From a virus: DNA of 58,324 nucleotides. The stretch spans positions 1 to 58,324 of IMG/VR virus record IMGVR_UViG_3300003886_000004; one strand, 5' to 3'. Positions within the stretch are counted from its first letter, which is position 1. Every line of letters starts with the position of its first letter. The translations under genes were made by a program, and so were the position numbers. The notes below the pieces were generated by a model. That model made no database searches, was not told the origin of the DNA, and was given only the letters and a program-made list of their open reading frames with translations. Shown here in pieces: positions 7,922 to 16,762 of this stretch.

Positions 7922-8167
7922 CTATTCCAAAGGATTCCCGATATTACGGGTTACCCGGTAGCGTGACTTGTACACCCCCAACCTTTCAGCATCTATTGAG
8001 TATCCAGAAGGGGCGATCTTCTTTCGGATATTCTTTATGTGGCACAGAACGGTATGCCAACTGTTAAAAGGTTGAGAAGCTTGAATCTCTGTTCTAAAAT
8101 GCCACTTACCATCTTCTAAAATAGCGTACACATCTTTTTCTGTTGCTGTCAATTCTACTTTAGTCAT
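7922..8167 (-). CDS. Small winged-helix DNA-binding protein
   Basis: 81 residues with a winged-helix pattern: ATEKDVYAILEDGKWHFRTEI (first helices), WHTVLCHIKNIRKKI (recognition helix) and a C-terminal wing (GVYKSRYRVT). Similar small HTH proteins occur among phage head genes. It may regulate late transcription from the adjacent downstream intergenic region. Confidence 0.65.
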   Translation of the reverse strand: MTKVELTATEKDVYAILEDGKWHFRTEIQASQPFNSWHTVLCHIKNIRKKIAPSGYSIDAERLGVYKSRYRVTRNIGNPLE

Positions 8168-8168
8168 T

Positions 8169-9020
8169 CTAGTTCCAAGTGTCTGATTTAGAGGATTTAG
8201 AGATTGATCGTTTGATTGATGCTTTCAGCTTCTTTCTATTGACCGCAGTAAATGCAGGAATAGGGCTACACCTACAGTTAGGATGTCTAGGAAATTTACC
8301 CCTAGCTTCCTGGAGTGGAAATACTAATCCTTCTAAGGGTTTACAGAGAGGGCAAACATGTGAGTCATTAGCAGTAGACCATTCAACCTCTACCCCGATG
8401 AATTCTACTCCCAGGTTCTCCATTGCATCTAATGCACCTTCAGCATGTGCTGTTATAATTGAAGTTCTGGCTAAAGTCTTTGCTCTTGTAATTCCGATCT
8501 TTTTGACTCTGTCTGATATGTTTTTTCCTATCTTGTTTGGTGATTGACCTTTTATCAGTCCCTCAGTCATTACCCTAAGTATTTGAGTTTCAGTTGCTTT
8601 AGTGATTCCCTCTAGGTCTGAGAATACTTGTTCTTGTAAGATCGCTAAAGTGTTTAAGTCAGTATTTCCAAATTGAGATTGGATAAATTCTTTCTTACTG
8701 ATGACAAAATCTTTCTGTTTCTTAATCCCTTTTCTCTTTGTCTGATCGTAAGCTTTTGAAACCCCGCTCAGGTATGCTTTCTCTACTGACTTAGGGATAT
8801 CAAGCTTACCTTGGGTTAACTGTTTCTTTAACCAAGATTGAACTCGACGTACTTTATCTGAGAATACTACATTTACCTGGACTTCATGGTCTGAATAATA
8901 ATCAACTTCTTTTTCAGTCAGTATTTCAATTAACTCTTTTTCTAAAATTTTGAAGGGTTTAGTCAAGTCCCTTACAAAAGCTCTTCTGAGTGTGGTTGTC
9001 CTGGTCGGATCATACATTAG
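8169..9020 (-). CDS. Minor head protein / head morphogenesis (SPP1 gp7 / Mu gpF type)
   Basis: 283 residues from the ATG at 9020, chosen because AAGGA lies just upstream; longer frames only extend into the portal gene. The C-terminus has the family hallmark CPLCKPLEGLVFPLQEA followed by FPRHPNCRCSPIP. Such proteins enter the procapsid with the portal and help assembly or DNA ejection. The start overlaps the portal stop by 11 bp. Confidence 0.85.
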   Translation of the reverse strand, partial: LMYDPTRTTTLRRAFVRDLTKPFKILEKELIEILTEKEVDYYSDHEVQVNVVFSDKVRRVQSWLKKQLTQGKLDIPKSVEKAYLSGVSKAYDQTKRKGIKKQKDFVISKKEFIQSQFGNTDLNTLAILQEQVFSDLEGITKATETQILRVMTEGLIKGQSPNKIGKNISDRVKKIGITRAKTLARTSIITAHAEGALDAMENLGVEFIGVEVEWSTANDSHVCPLCKPLEGLVFPLQEARGKFPRHPNCRCSPIPAFTAVNRKKLKASIKRSISKSSKSDTWN

Positions 9021-10632
9021 ATTTTCCTTTTGACTTTGTTGACTTCTTTTCTGAGTTGTCAGGAATCTTGTTTGTTGGTTTAGCTGTTCCGTCTTCTTTC
9101 TCAAAATCTAAAGATACTGAGGCTAAAATATCTTTTGCTGTATCTAAATCCATACCTAGAATTTTAGTAAGCCAATCTAAAGGATTGATGAAGTCTTGTA
9201 ACCCTCCTGATATGTACTTGACCATAGCATCAGTAATTGAATTAGCATAATTGACCTTTTCTTGTTTAGATCGATCATCTAAGTCAGGCCAGGTTACTTG
9301 GTACCCTTTATCACCTGGTTCTGGGAGTACACCTATTTGAATCAATCTGTCGATAAACGGGATAATTATTTTTGGGGTTATCTGTTTGTTTCTTCTAGCT
9401 ATTAACCGTTCATCCCAAGCTGACTTATCTTGTGCTGAAGAAAGTTCACCTCTTTCGGTTCCCATGAAGATTCGTTTAGGGCAACCTAAGAATATACAGA
9501 TAGCTTCGATCAGAGTATTAACCAGCGATGTAGGATCACTTACATTTGGGGCCAAGGTATCTATGTTCATTCCAGATAATGATAGATACTTTTGTAGAGA
9601 GTTGTGTAAATTACCTACAGCGTTACGTACCGAGTCTTGGTCTATCTTGACCCCTTTCTCGGTAGAGAACGTTAGAATTGGTGAGGCGGCTTGCCACAAC
9701 CCCTCAGCACCTCCCCCGTAAGCTTTGTAAAGATCCATCAACCGATTGACTACAACTTGCATTCTAGGCGTACCAAATATCTCAGAGGATCGAATGTTAT
9801 CAGCAATATGTATAATACGTGACCAATGAACAGTAGAGGTTGTTACGTCGGCTCCTGTACCTACTGCACTACTCGTTTGAATGTCATTCATAGTGATCGA
9901 GTAAGACAGAGGTGCCCCATACCTAGGTGAATTCATATCTGTATCGAATCTTTCGATTTCAATTGATGATTCATCGAATGCACGTAGGTAGATAAGTGTC
10001 CTGGTCTGTTTAGGTACTTCTTGTGTTGGTCCAGGTGAGGATACAATATCGGTTACTCTTGACTGTCCTGAGTTCAAGTATTCTTGTTCTGGGTCAACGT
10101 TTTCAAATCCGTCTATAGGTTCATTCAGAGGTTTACCGTCATCAACACCTAACAGAAGAACCCCAAAATGACCTACTCCTGATAACTTGTCAGCTAACTG
10201 TAGATGTTCCCAAATAGGGTTACCTTCGTTACCTTTGAACCAGGATTTACCTCTCAGGTTAGTAGATAAAGTTTCCCAAGCTTTTTCAAATTCCGATTTA
10301 CTCTCTTCTGGAGTCTCTTCAATTGTTGGGACTAACCCCCAACATTCTTCTGGGAATATCTCAACTACTCTAGCTGCTATAGGATCTCGATCATAATAGT
10401 CACGGTATTTTTCCGCAGTCAATTGATCTGTATGTATGTAACCACATTCTCCTGCAATATCCCTTCGAGGATCAAGGAGTTTTTCAAACATTGAATTACG
10501 AAACAGCATATTAGCTGTCATCGATTCAAGTAATTCTATTTGTTGATTTGCAGTTACGTTGTCTTGAGATTGTGAAGCTTCTACAGGATCGGATACTGGA
10601 GGTGTATCACGCATGGTAGGTTTATTTGTCAT
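9010..10632 (-). CDS. Portal protein (DUF1073-like)
   Basis: 540 residues, normal length for a portal. The segment IFLGCPKRIFMGTERGELSS and the downstream helix with WDERLIARRN are characteristic of DUF1073-type portals, and the gene stands between the large terminase and the minor head protein. The portal forms the dodecameric DNA channel and terminase docking site. The C-terminal 35 residues are Lys/Ser-rich and probably disordered. Confidence 0.85.
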   Translation of the reverse strand: MTNKPTMRDTPPVSDPVEASQSQDNVTANQQIELLESMTANMLFRNSMFEKLLDPRRDIAGECGYIHTDQLTAEKYRDYYDRDPIAARVVEIFPEECWGLVPTIEETPEESKSEFEKAWETLSTNLRGKSWFKGNEGNPIWEHLQLADKLSGVGHFGVLLLGVDDGKPLNEPIDGFENVDPEQEYLNSGQSRVTDIVSSPGPTQEVPKQTRTLIYLRAFDESSIEIERFDTDMNSPRYGAPLSYSITMNDIQTSSAVGTGADVTTSTVHWSRIIHIADNIRSSEIFGTPRMQVVVNRLMDLYKAYGGGAEGLWQAASPILTFSTEKGVKIDQDSVRNAVGNLHNSLQKYLSLSGMNIDTLAPNVSDPTSLVNTLIEAICIFLGCPKRIFMGTERGELSSAQDKSAWDERLIARRNKQITPKIIIPFIDRLIQIGVLPEPGDKGYQVTWPDLDDRSKQEKVNYANSITDAMVKYISGGLQDFINPLDWLTKILGMDLDTAKDILASVSLDFEKEDGTAKPTNKIPDNSEKKSTKSKGKSNV

Positions 10633-10861
10633 CTGTTGTAGTCCTTTTGATTAGTTTTCTTAGTTCACTAGGTTTGAAAAACGATCCGCATGTTGTCTTG
10701 TATAGAATTTGATCAGGTAAGATGCAAACAAATTCTACTCTGGTCTTTAACCTACATCCCCCTATTTTGGTTACAGTGATTACCTTATCACCAGGTTTAA
10801 GTGTTAACGTGGTTTTAATTCGATACAGGTCAAGTGATTCGATCTTTTTTGGTAGTGGCAT
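10622..10861 (-). CDS. Small basic protein between terminase and portal, unknown
   Basis: 79 residues, rich in Lys/Arg with a beta-strand pattern (DKVITVTKIGG, VEFVCILPDQILYKT) resembling a small SH3/KOW-like barrel. It overlaps the portal start by 11 bp and ends 2 bp from the terminase gene, so it belongs to the packaging operon. No family is recognised. Confidence 0.6.
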   Translation of the reverse strand: MPLPKKIESLDLYRIKTTLTLKPGDKVITVTKIGGCRLKTRVEFVCILPDQILYKTTCGSFFKPSELRKLIKRTTTDDK

Positions 10862-10863
10862 TT

Positions 10864-12402
10864 TTAACTCGCTGTTGCAATGAATTCAGTGATTGGATGT
10901 TGTAATCCGTAAACACCTAATACAAAACTATCAGCTTCATCAGGAGAACAACCAATCATTCCTTGGATTGTTTCACCTTTGTAATTGTCTGAGGGCTTTG
11001 ACTTAGGCGGTAAGTATATTCTACCTTCTTGATCGTATAACAAAGGCATAACAGCTAATTGCCTTCTTAACTCTCTAAGATTGGGGGATATTCCGAATAC
11101 AGTATCCCCTTGTTCCTCTCTTGAAGGGTTGAATAACAAAGAGGCTTTGTGGTACATTTCAGCACGTAGGTTCACATAGGCACTAGAAAAGTCACCTTCA
11201 TCCTCAGGAGGGGTCGGAGACGATGCAAAGGATACGTTTCTTACTTCATACCCTTGTCGTCTAAGAATGTCTGCATGTTGCTTACCTCCTCCCCCACTAT
11301 CAAATACAGTATTCAAATGTGAGATACCGTGTTGATTCATAAGTGCAATAGTCTTATTGGGAATCACTGAAGTGTCTGTTGTTGATTCGGTGTATTGAGC
11401 AATGATCCCTTTTGTATCTACTACAGTCCAAACAGTATTGTCCCCTCCTTCAGCGGTATCGATACCTAAAGCTTTTCCTTTCCTAACAAACTTTTTATTC
11501 TTTCTTTTGATTTTCAGTAAAGCTCTGATTATCTCTCTATGTGCTTCCTCCCCTTTGTTTAACCAGTCTGGAGGAAACAATAAGACCTCGACTCCAGTAT
11601 AGAACTCTGCGTCTAACCCAATACATTGCCTTACAGGATCCCACAACTTTCTACGTTTCATATACTCGTTGTAAGTCAGCACTCCATCAATTATATTTTT
11701 CCCTGTAGGTTTCTTCCCTTTACCTATTTGTGATTCAGCGAATCTAACGTTAGGGGAATCAGAACCTTTTATCTGGATCACTTTAGTATGTAACCCGTTA
11801 CCTATTTCCTTTTTTATGTCCCCGTCTTTTGAAGATCGAAAAAAGAAGTTACTACAAGGCAGAGGGTTTCCAATGATTAGTTTTCTATGTGCCCAAGTTT
11901 CTACTGCATCGTTGAATTCATCATTGATCCCACTCGCTTCATCAAACAGGGCTAAAGTTCTAGGTTCTTCGTTTGGTCCTTCAGCTAAGTGATGACCTTG
12001 CAAGTTCTCAGGAGCGTTTGTAACTATTCCCCTTACGTAGGATTTAGGATCAAGGATACCTGGAGAGGTTTCTTTTCTTAACAGTAAGTCATTAACAGTG
12101 AATGGAAAAGGGTACAGTGAAGTCATTAAAAAGTTAGACATTTCTCCCCAAAGAACTGATCTCAATTGTGATTGACCTGCACTTGAAGTGATAATCCTAC
12201 ACGGAGTTCGACTAGCAAAGAACCATATAACTGCAAGAGCGGCAATAAAGTCCTTACCTAATTTGTTTCCAGCATACACTACTGTCTCATCATTGTCTCT
12301 AAGTGAGTACAGAATATCAACTTGTTTATCATACAGAAGTATTTGAGGCCAACAAAAGGATACAAATTTCATCGGATCTTTCAACAGTGATAACTCATCC
12401 AT
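10864..12402 (-). CDS. terL: Terminase large subunit
   Basis: 512 residues. The ATPase domain has a deviant Walker A (AGNKLGKD, residues 44-51) and Walker B with catalytic Glu (LALFDEAS). The nuclease domain begins GIDTAEGGDNT and contains NTVFDSGGGG. It drives DNA packaging with the small subunit encoded upstream. Walker A deviations of this kind are common in large terminases. Confidence 0.93.
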   Translation of the reverse strand: MDELSLLKDPMKFVSFCWPQILLYDKQVDILYSLRDNDETVVYAGNKLGKDFIAALAVIWFFASRTPCRIITSSAGQSQLRSVLWGEMSNFLMTSLYPFPFTVNDLLLRKETSPGILDPKSYVRGIVTNAPENLQGHHLAEGPNEEPRTLALFDEASGINDEFNDAVETWAHRKLIIGNPLPCSNFFFRSSKDGDIKKEIGNGLHTKVIQIKGSDSPNVRFAESQIGKGKKPTGKNIIDGVLTYNEYMKRRKLWDPVRQCIGLDAEFYTGVEVLLFPPDWLNKGEEAHREIIRALLKIKRKNKKFVRKGKALGIDTAEGGDNTVWTVVDTKGIIAQYTESTTDTSVIPNKTIALMNQHGISHLNTVFDSGGGGKQHADILRRQGYEVRNVSFASSPTPPEDEGDFSSAYVNLRAEMYHKASLLFNPSREEQGDTVFGISPNLRELRRQLAVMPLLYDQEGRIYLPPKSKPSDNYKGETIQGMIGCSPDEADSFVLGVYGLQHPITEFIATAS

Positions 12403-12715
12403 AATTTTTCACTTTTAGTTTTATAATCTTTGCAGGTTTTTTACACGCTCTTAATTCATCCAGCATACCAGTTAAGTTAATATGGTAGTCTTGATCTGAT
12501 CCTTCAGTTAATTGAACCAAAGAACATCTAACTCTGAGATGAAAAACTACTAACTTTGATATTTCTTTTTTCAGATGAATCAGAAAAGTTTTAGTCTCTA
12601 AATCAACGTAAACTGTACTTGATTCATCTGGATAAATGAGAAGATTTGAGATACACTTGTTCAGGGTTGCTTGGATTGAATACATGTTTTGTCGTAGTTT
12701 ATCCAGATCACTCAT
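12395..12715 (-). CDS. Hypothetical protein in packaging operon
   Basis: 106 residues, start overlapping the gene upstream and end overlapping the terminase start by 8 bp. Helical N-terminus (DLDKLRQNMYSIQATL) and a basic C-terminus (KIIKLKVKNYG). No family recognised. It is possibly a terminase accessory protein by position. Confidence 0.55.
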   Translation of the reverse strand: MSDLDKLRQNMYSIQATLNKCISNLLIYPDESSTVYVDLETKTFLIHLKKEISKLVVFHLRVRCSLVQLTEGSDQDYHINLTGMLDELRACKKPAKIIKLKVKNYG

Positions 12716-13002
12716 TAAATTTCTTTATCCTCTAATTCAGTAAGATCTAAAATATCTTGTTTCATCTTTCTCAAAACACGTAACTCTTTTTTAACTGTTA
12801 ATTGGAGTAACAGTAATTTTATAAAGTTGTATTTTGAGACTCTAACTACTGACCAAATATACCCCTCAGTAATTGATCCATCAGAGATGGAGATAAACAC
12901 TTCCACTTTACTGGTTTCTTGATTCAATCTATAATAGACTGATTCTCCATCCTCTAAGTTATATGTTGACCTGTGTGAAGATTTTTTAATCAAAGGAATC
13001 AT
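12715..13002 (-). CDS. Hypothetical protein in packaging operon
   Basis: 95 residues between small and large terminase genes. An N-terminal beta-rich part (VYYRLNQETSKVEVFISI) is followed by a long C-terminal helix (LLLQLTVKKELRVLRKM). Unknown function; translationally coupled to the next gene by a one-base overlap. Confidence 0.55.
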   Translation of the reverse strand: MIPLIKKSSHRSTYNLEDGESVYYRLNQETSKVEVFISISDGSITEGYIWSVVRVSKYNFIKLLLLQLTVKKELRVLRKMKQDILDLTELEDKEI

Positions 13003-13012
13003 ATTCAGTTCT

Positions 13013-13612
13013 CTAGGCTAGGGATTCGATTGTTTTTGTGTCGAGAATTTTTGCTTGTACATCCTGTGCTTTTTCCATTAAAACCTGCAACAACTTACTT
13101 GCAGCTAATCTAGCTTCCTCTTCTTTACTTTCAGGATTTGCGTCTACGTCTAATCCAACATGACGATACAAAAGTTGTAGTGCTGAAAACTTATCCCAAA
13201 AATCTATGTGTGTTGTTGTGTTTCCGTGTGTATCAGTAGTTACTGAAATGTTTCTAATTGATGCTGCTACGTTATCAGGAAGATCAACAATATCTAGCAT
13301 CATTCCTGTTTCGGGATCGAGAAGGTTTTTTGGATTTTGAAGAGCGAGGGCTGTTATCTCTTCTAAGACTCTTTCAGCAGTTAGTTCAAACTTTTGTGCC
13401 CTCTTGTATAGAGCGTGTCCTATGGCCTTACTTATGTTTGGGTGAGCTAATAGCTTTGGTCCCATGTTCTTAGCGTAACCAGCACACTCAGCGGCCTTAG
13501 AGGCGTTCATTTCATTTTGGGCTAGGTAAGCATGAACGAACAACCACTGTTTGTCATTCAGCTTATTTTTGGTGATACCTCTTTTCTTTGGTTTGATTAG
13601 GGAACTACTCAT
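13013..13612 (-). CDS. terS: Terminase small subunit
   Basis: 199 residues with the Terminase_2 small-subunit pattern: LNDKQWLFVHAYLAQNEMNA, ASKAAECAGYA (HTH) and HPNISKAI. The C-terminal part (KFSALQLLYRHVGL) is also typical. It recognises the packaging site and recruits the large subunit. A strong AGG-rich ribosome-binding site precedes ATG, and the start overlaps the HNH gene stop by 4 bp. Confidence 0.9.
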   Translation of the reverse strand: MSSSLIKPKKRGITKNKLNDKQWLFVHAYLAQNEMNASKAAECAGYAKNMGPKLLAHPNISKAIGHALYKRAQKFELTAERVLEEITALALQNPKNLLDPETGMMLDIVDLPDNVAASIRNISVTTDTHGNTTTHIDFWDKFSALQLLYRHVGLDVDANPESKEEEARLAASKLLQVLMEKAQDVQAKILDTKTIESLA

Positions 13613-13983
13613 CCTGTTATCCTATCCTGATTATCTTGATTGAAGGTTTTGTTTTTACATTCAGCATTGTAGTCAGTAAATGTGGGAATAAAGAACCTCC
13701 AATGCTCTAACTGTTGTATGTCTCGAAAAGAGTTACCACTGTGTACGATGTGCATGTGACAGTTCATACATAAACAGATTCCATTTTTTAAGTCATAAGC
13801 AAGTTCAGGAAACTTACTCTTGGGAAATATGTGGTGTGCCTGTATTCGCCAAGAAGGGTGAGGAATACTACACATAGGACAGTAAGGGGATCTGATTGAT
13901 TTATCCCCTCTAACAATGAGAATTGAATCTCTGACTAACAGAAGTCTTCTCCATTTAGTTAACTTGTATCTGTTTAGTTTCAT
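13609..13983 (-). CDS. HNH endonuclease next to terminase
   Basis: 124 residues with the HNH/zinc pattern: CPMC, AHHIFPKSKFPELAYDLKNG and CLCMNCHMHIVHSG. GGAG precedes the start. HNH nucleases encoded directly upstream of terminase genes take part in cos-site cleavage in HK97-like phages (established for that group). Here this suggests, but does not prove, a cos-type packaging mechanism. A free-standing homing endonuclease is the alternative. Confidence 0.85.
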   Translation of the reverse strand: MKLNRYKLTKWRRLLLVRDSILIVRGDKSIRSPYCPMCSIPHPSWRIQAHHIFPKSKFPELAYDLKNGICLCMNCHMHIVHSGNSFRDIQQLEHWRFFIPTFTDYNAECKNKTFNQDNQDRITG

Positions 13984-14097
13984 CGTTTCTCCAAAATATA
14001 AAACAGGGGTAGTTGTGATGATCTCAACGTTTATCTACAGCTTGCAGCAATCTCAAGCTTACCCCAGATCCCACTACCAATAGGATAAGGTTGTGAA

Positions 14098-14301
14098 TCA
14101 TTTAGAGGCAGTCAACATATTGATGGGTTGACTTACTCCAATCATTCTGGTTTCTTTTCTAATTGTATTTTCGTAGCATTGATCACAAAACCAAAGGTTA
14201 ACAGGTCTACGTAAGTTGTGAAATGCCAGAGGGTAGTGGTACCCTTTATCAGTAGTACAAAAACACTCAGTACATACTAACTCTTGTTGTTCCTCTTCCA
14301 T
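14098..14301 (-). CDS. Small zinc-ribbon-like protein
   Basis: 67 residues with two Cys pairs (CTEC near the start and CDQC at about residues 39-42) that could bind one zinc. It overlaps the upstream gene by 25 bp. It may be a nucleic-acid- or protein-binding adaptor; no family assignment. Confidence 0.55.
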   Translation of the reverse strand: MEEEQQELVCTECFCTTDKGYHYPLAFHNLRRPVNLWFCDQCYENTIRKETRMIGVSQPINMLTASK

Positions 14302-14519
14302 TTTCTATTCCTTCCGTGTAACTCAGTAACAAACAAACGTGAATCCTCAGTTACCAGTTCCCATTGATAACCTAATAATTTTCTGTACCCTATTTTCAAT
14401 TGACAAAACCAGAGGTCTATTTCATCTAAGTAACCTTCTGAGGTTGAATCGAATTTTCTTTGATCAATTACAATTGTCTTCCCAGACGAGATAGAATGTT
14501 GCAGAACTTGATGATTCAT
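14277..14519 (-). CDS. Hypothetical protein
   Basis: 80 residues if started at the ATG at 14519, which forms an ATGA overlap with the stop of the methyltransferase gene; a GTG four codons upstream is possible. Strongly basic C-terminus. No recognised family. Confidence 0.5.
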   Translation of the reverse strand: MNHQVLQHSISSGKTIVIDQRKFDSTSEGYLDEIDLWFCQLKIGYRKLLGYQWELVTEDSRLFVTELHGRNRKWKRNNKS

Positions 14520-15382
14520 TTGATTTCCCACAGGTAGTAAGTGTTTCCATCTTCATTATACTTGGTTTGATCAACCTCAGGAATCCTATGGTTGTAAGAC
14601 AGAATCTTTGTACCTACTTTCAACTTTTTCAGTTTAGGTATCACCTCAGCCATCACTTGTGGGTACAGGAACATTGTTACCATTGTAGCTCTTGAAAGAT
14701 CCTGATACTTAATGTCCCCAGTAATCACAAATACCTTCTTAGGGCTTTCAGCTTTAACTCTTGCTCTAGCTTTATCAGCAGTGATTGGGTTAATCTCAAT
14801 TCCTATTCCACGACAGCCGTACTTAGATGCAGCAGTGATTAGTATCCTACCGTCACCACATCCTAGATCATACAGATAATCCTTAGAAGTAGGATTCAGT
14901 ATTCTTAACATCGTATCAACAGCCTTCTGAGGGGAAGGATCTAATTGATTCAAAACGTTGTCTGGGATTATTTGTTGTACGGGTACTGAATTATCAACCA
15001 CCAAATTAGACCGAATATGGTTGCCCATGACAGAGCGTCTAGTACGATCTTCAGGATTAGTGATGTCATTTGAGTAAACCTTTTGAGGTTGGGCTAGTTG
15101 TGGTAAGGGAACTCGATGATTAAGTACAGGACTAGACATATTAGGGACAACATGAAAAGATCTGTTAGGATTTGACTGAGGAAATCGTACATTAGGTATT
15201 CTCCTTTGTGGAGGCTGTGAATACATTGAACCAAATAAACGGTTACACATTGCACAGTTAAGGTTGTTGCAATATCGACCGTTACTGTTTTTGGTGTACC
15301 CTCTTCCGTTACGTCGAAGCCATTGAGCGTCTACTACAGAAGGAGTTAAAAGTAACCAGAAGGCTAGTAGTAAGTATCTCAT
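14516..15382 (-). CDS. SAM-dependent methyltransferase with signal peptide and Cys-rich N-domain
   Basis: 288 residues from the ATG at 15382 (AGGA six bases upstream). A classical signal peptide (MRYLLLAFWLLLTPSVVDA) leads to a Cys-rich segment with RYCNNLNCAMCNRLFG, a Pro/Arg-rich linker, then a class I methyltransferase domain with motif I YDLGCGDGRI and acidic motif II GIGIEIN. Export of a SAM enzyme is unusual because SAM is cytoplasmic, so the N-terminus may be an anchor, or the domain may have another use. Similar Cys-rich secreted segments occur, from memory, in planctomycete proteins (unverified). Confidence 0.75.
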   Translation of the reverse strand: MRYLLLAFWLLLTPSVVDAQWLRRNGRGYTKNSNGRYCNNLNCAMCNRLFGSMYSQPPQRRIPNVRFPQSNPNRSFHVVPNMSSPVLNHRVPLPQLAQPQKVYSNDITNPEDRTRRSVMGNHIRSNLVVDNSVPVQQIIPDNVLNQLDPSPQKAVDTMLRILNPTSKDYLYDLGCGDGRILITAASKYGCRGIGIEINPITADKARARVKAESPKKVFVITGDIKYQDLSRATMVTMFLYPQVMAEVIPKLKKLKVGTKILSYNHRIPEVDQTKYNEDGNTYYLWEIK

Positions 15383-15390
15383 CGTTTTTC

Positions 15391-16038
15391 CTATTTGTAA
15401 TGGGCTGACCAAAACCAGGCATCATTGACACCACGTACTCTAGCTCTAGCCACAAGTTGTGATTCAGGAAGTTCACCATACCAACAGTGATTGGGACGAT
15501 TGAAATCCCAAGAATATCCTGTCCCTGAGTATGTTGTTCCAGGTGCATTACCTAGAGGATGACCACCGTCTCGATGAAGGTGATAATCAGCACCTCTTTC
15601 AGCAATGATTGTTGCTTCACGTAAAGCATGTTGATAGGTGTCAGTCCCCTTACCTACAATGACAGTTAGAGTTTGAGAGGGTTGGGGGAGAATGTGGTAT
15701 TCTGTACCTTGTACTGATTGTAAATGTGGATGTTCTCTCTGTAGTGTTGGATCAATTTCTATGTTAGGTATTTCCTGCATCTCACAGTATTCAGGATTGT
15801 TTGGGTTTTCATGGAGAACCTCAGACACTTTATTTGTATCACCTAAAAACTTTACCCACAGTCTTCGTAGTTCTGGTGGAACGTAGATTGTTGGTTTTTC
15901 TTCTTTTGGCATCCAAGGATCAGATCGAGTTTGAGTCCAATGAACAGAAAAGATTTCCTTGCTTCGGGTAACCCAGACTTGATTGTTGTAATCGCCATCA
16001 TCCTTTGTCGCTTTTCTATCTGTTATCCAATCGCTCAT
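15391..16038 (-). CDS. Accessory protein of unknown function
   Basis: 215 residues, no signal peptide. It has an N-terminal WITDRKATKDDGDYNNQVWV stretch, and a C-terminal domain with ALREATIIAERGADYHLH, HPLGNAPGTTYSGTGYSW and HCWYGELP. His/Cys/Trp-rich conserved-looking motifs suggest a folded, perhaps enzymatic, domain. It is followed closely by the secreted methyltransferase gene. Not recognised. Confidence 0.6.
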   Translation of the reverse strand: MSDWITDRKATKDDGDYNNQVWVTRSKEIFSVHWTQTRSDPWMPKEEKPTIYVPPELRRLWVKFLGDTNKVSEVLHENPNNPEYCEMQEIPNIEIDPTLQREHPHLQSVQGTEYHILPQPSQTLTVIVGKGTDTYQHALREATIIAERGADYHLHRDGGHPLGNAPGTTYSGTGYSWDFNRPNHCWYGELPESQLVARARVRGVNDAWFWSAHYK

Positions 16039-16083
16039 AATTGTTTTGTTTGGTAAAGGGGGTTCAGGTTGGGTTAGTGTGGG

Positions 16084-16149
16084 TCAGTCATTTGTTAGAT
16101 ATTCCAAAACAAAAACAGAAAGTATCAAACAAAAAATAATTGTGAACAT
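16084..16149 (-). CDS. Possible 21-residue membrane micro-protein
   Basis: An ATG-started frame encodes MFTIIFCLILSVFVLEYL and three more residues, a single membrane helix. It lies alone in the gap between two accessory genes. The upstream ribosome-binding site is weak. It could be a real micro-protein or chance in AT-rich DNA. Confidence 0.25.
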   Translation of the reverse strand: MFTIIFCLILSVFVLEYLTND

Positions 16150-16245
16150 TCTAGTTTCTCTGAGATACACTCCTTGACTAAAAGAAAGGGCATTTCACCC
16201 TTATGCTGTTATCCGCAGTAGTACGGGTTACTTGTGTGGTTTGTG

Positions 16246-16602
16246 TTAACCTCGACAGCCACCACCAATAAGACCCCAACGAGTGCTACGTCTGGTATTC
16301 CAACGATCACGACGTCGTTCAATGCGGTCCCTACGTCGATCGTAACGAGCGTTTCGAGGAGTCGAGTAAATTACCCCCGAAGTATAGGAACCCCCACTAG
16401 AACCGTTGCTAGGGGCCACGTAACCACCTTGGCTACCGTAAGACACTACCGAGAGAGTAGGGTCAACTTGAACAGTTGTCTCAGTGATCACGGATTGAAC
16501 CTTCGTACAATTTGTACACTCTGCTTGAACATACCCTGTAGTCATCACAACTACAAACAGTGCAGCAATACCAAAACAGAGCCAATTGAAACGTTTAGAC
16601 AT
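16246..16602 (-). CDS. Small secreted protein, Gly/Ser- and Arg-rich
   Basis: 118 residues with a clear signal peptide (hydrophobic core about 8-24, cleavage near VQA-EC). The mature protein has a CTNC motif, a Gly/Ser/Tyr-rich middle and a strongly Arg-rich tail (RRDRIERRRDRWNTRRSTRW). It is likely exported to the periplasm or surface. With its neighbours it forms an envelope-directed accessory group, possibly for superinfection exclusion. Function unknown. Confidence 0.65.
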   Translation of the reverse strand: MSKRFNWLCFGIAALFVVVMTTGYVQAECTNCTKVQSVITETTVQVDPTLSVVSYGSQGGYVAPSNGSSGGSYTSGVIYSTPRNARYDRRRDRIERRRDRWNTRRSTRWGLIGGGCRG

Positions 16603-16630
16603 TTTCTTTTCCTCAGTTACAAGTAAGTTT

Positions 16631-16647
16631 CTCAGGTACTTCCTGAG
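16631..16647 (-). terminator. Short stem-loop downstream of tRNA-like genes
   Basis: A 6-bp perfect stem (CTCAGG/CCTGAG, 5-nt loop) follows the 3' end of the tRNA-like gene at 16654. No T-run follows, so it may be a processing signal or weak terminator. Confidence 0.3.
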
Positions 16648-16653
16648 ATAACA

Positions 16654-16760
16654 TGAACAGGGCAGGACTCGAACCTACAGTACCTTTGAGCACATGCCAG
16701 AAGAGGTGACGACACACCGCTTAAGCGTCTAATGCCAATTGCCAGCCTCTTCACCTGTTC
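16654..16760 (-). tRNA. tRNA-like gene (class II features), atypically long
   Basis: On the minus strand a perfect 7-bp acceptor (GAACAGG/CCTGTTC, then A) encloses a perfect-style T arm (GTAGG-TTCGAGT-CCTGC) and a variable-arm-like hairpin (GTGC/GTAC). The remaining part holds a Leu-like stretch (AATTGGCATTAGACGC) and TTAA. The molecule is 107 nt, about 20 nt longer than a normal Leu/Ser tRNA, and I cannot fit one canonical anticodon arm. It may be a tRNA with an insertion, a degenerate tRNA or a tRNA mimic. Confidence 0.45.
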
Positions 16761-16762
16761 AT

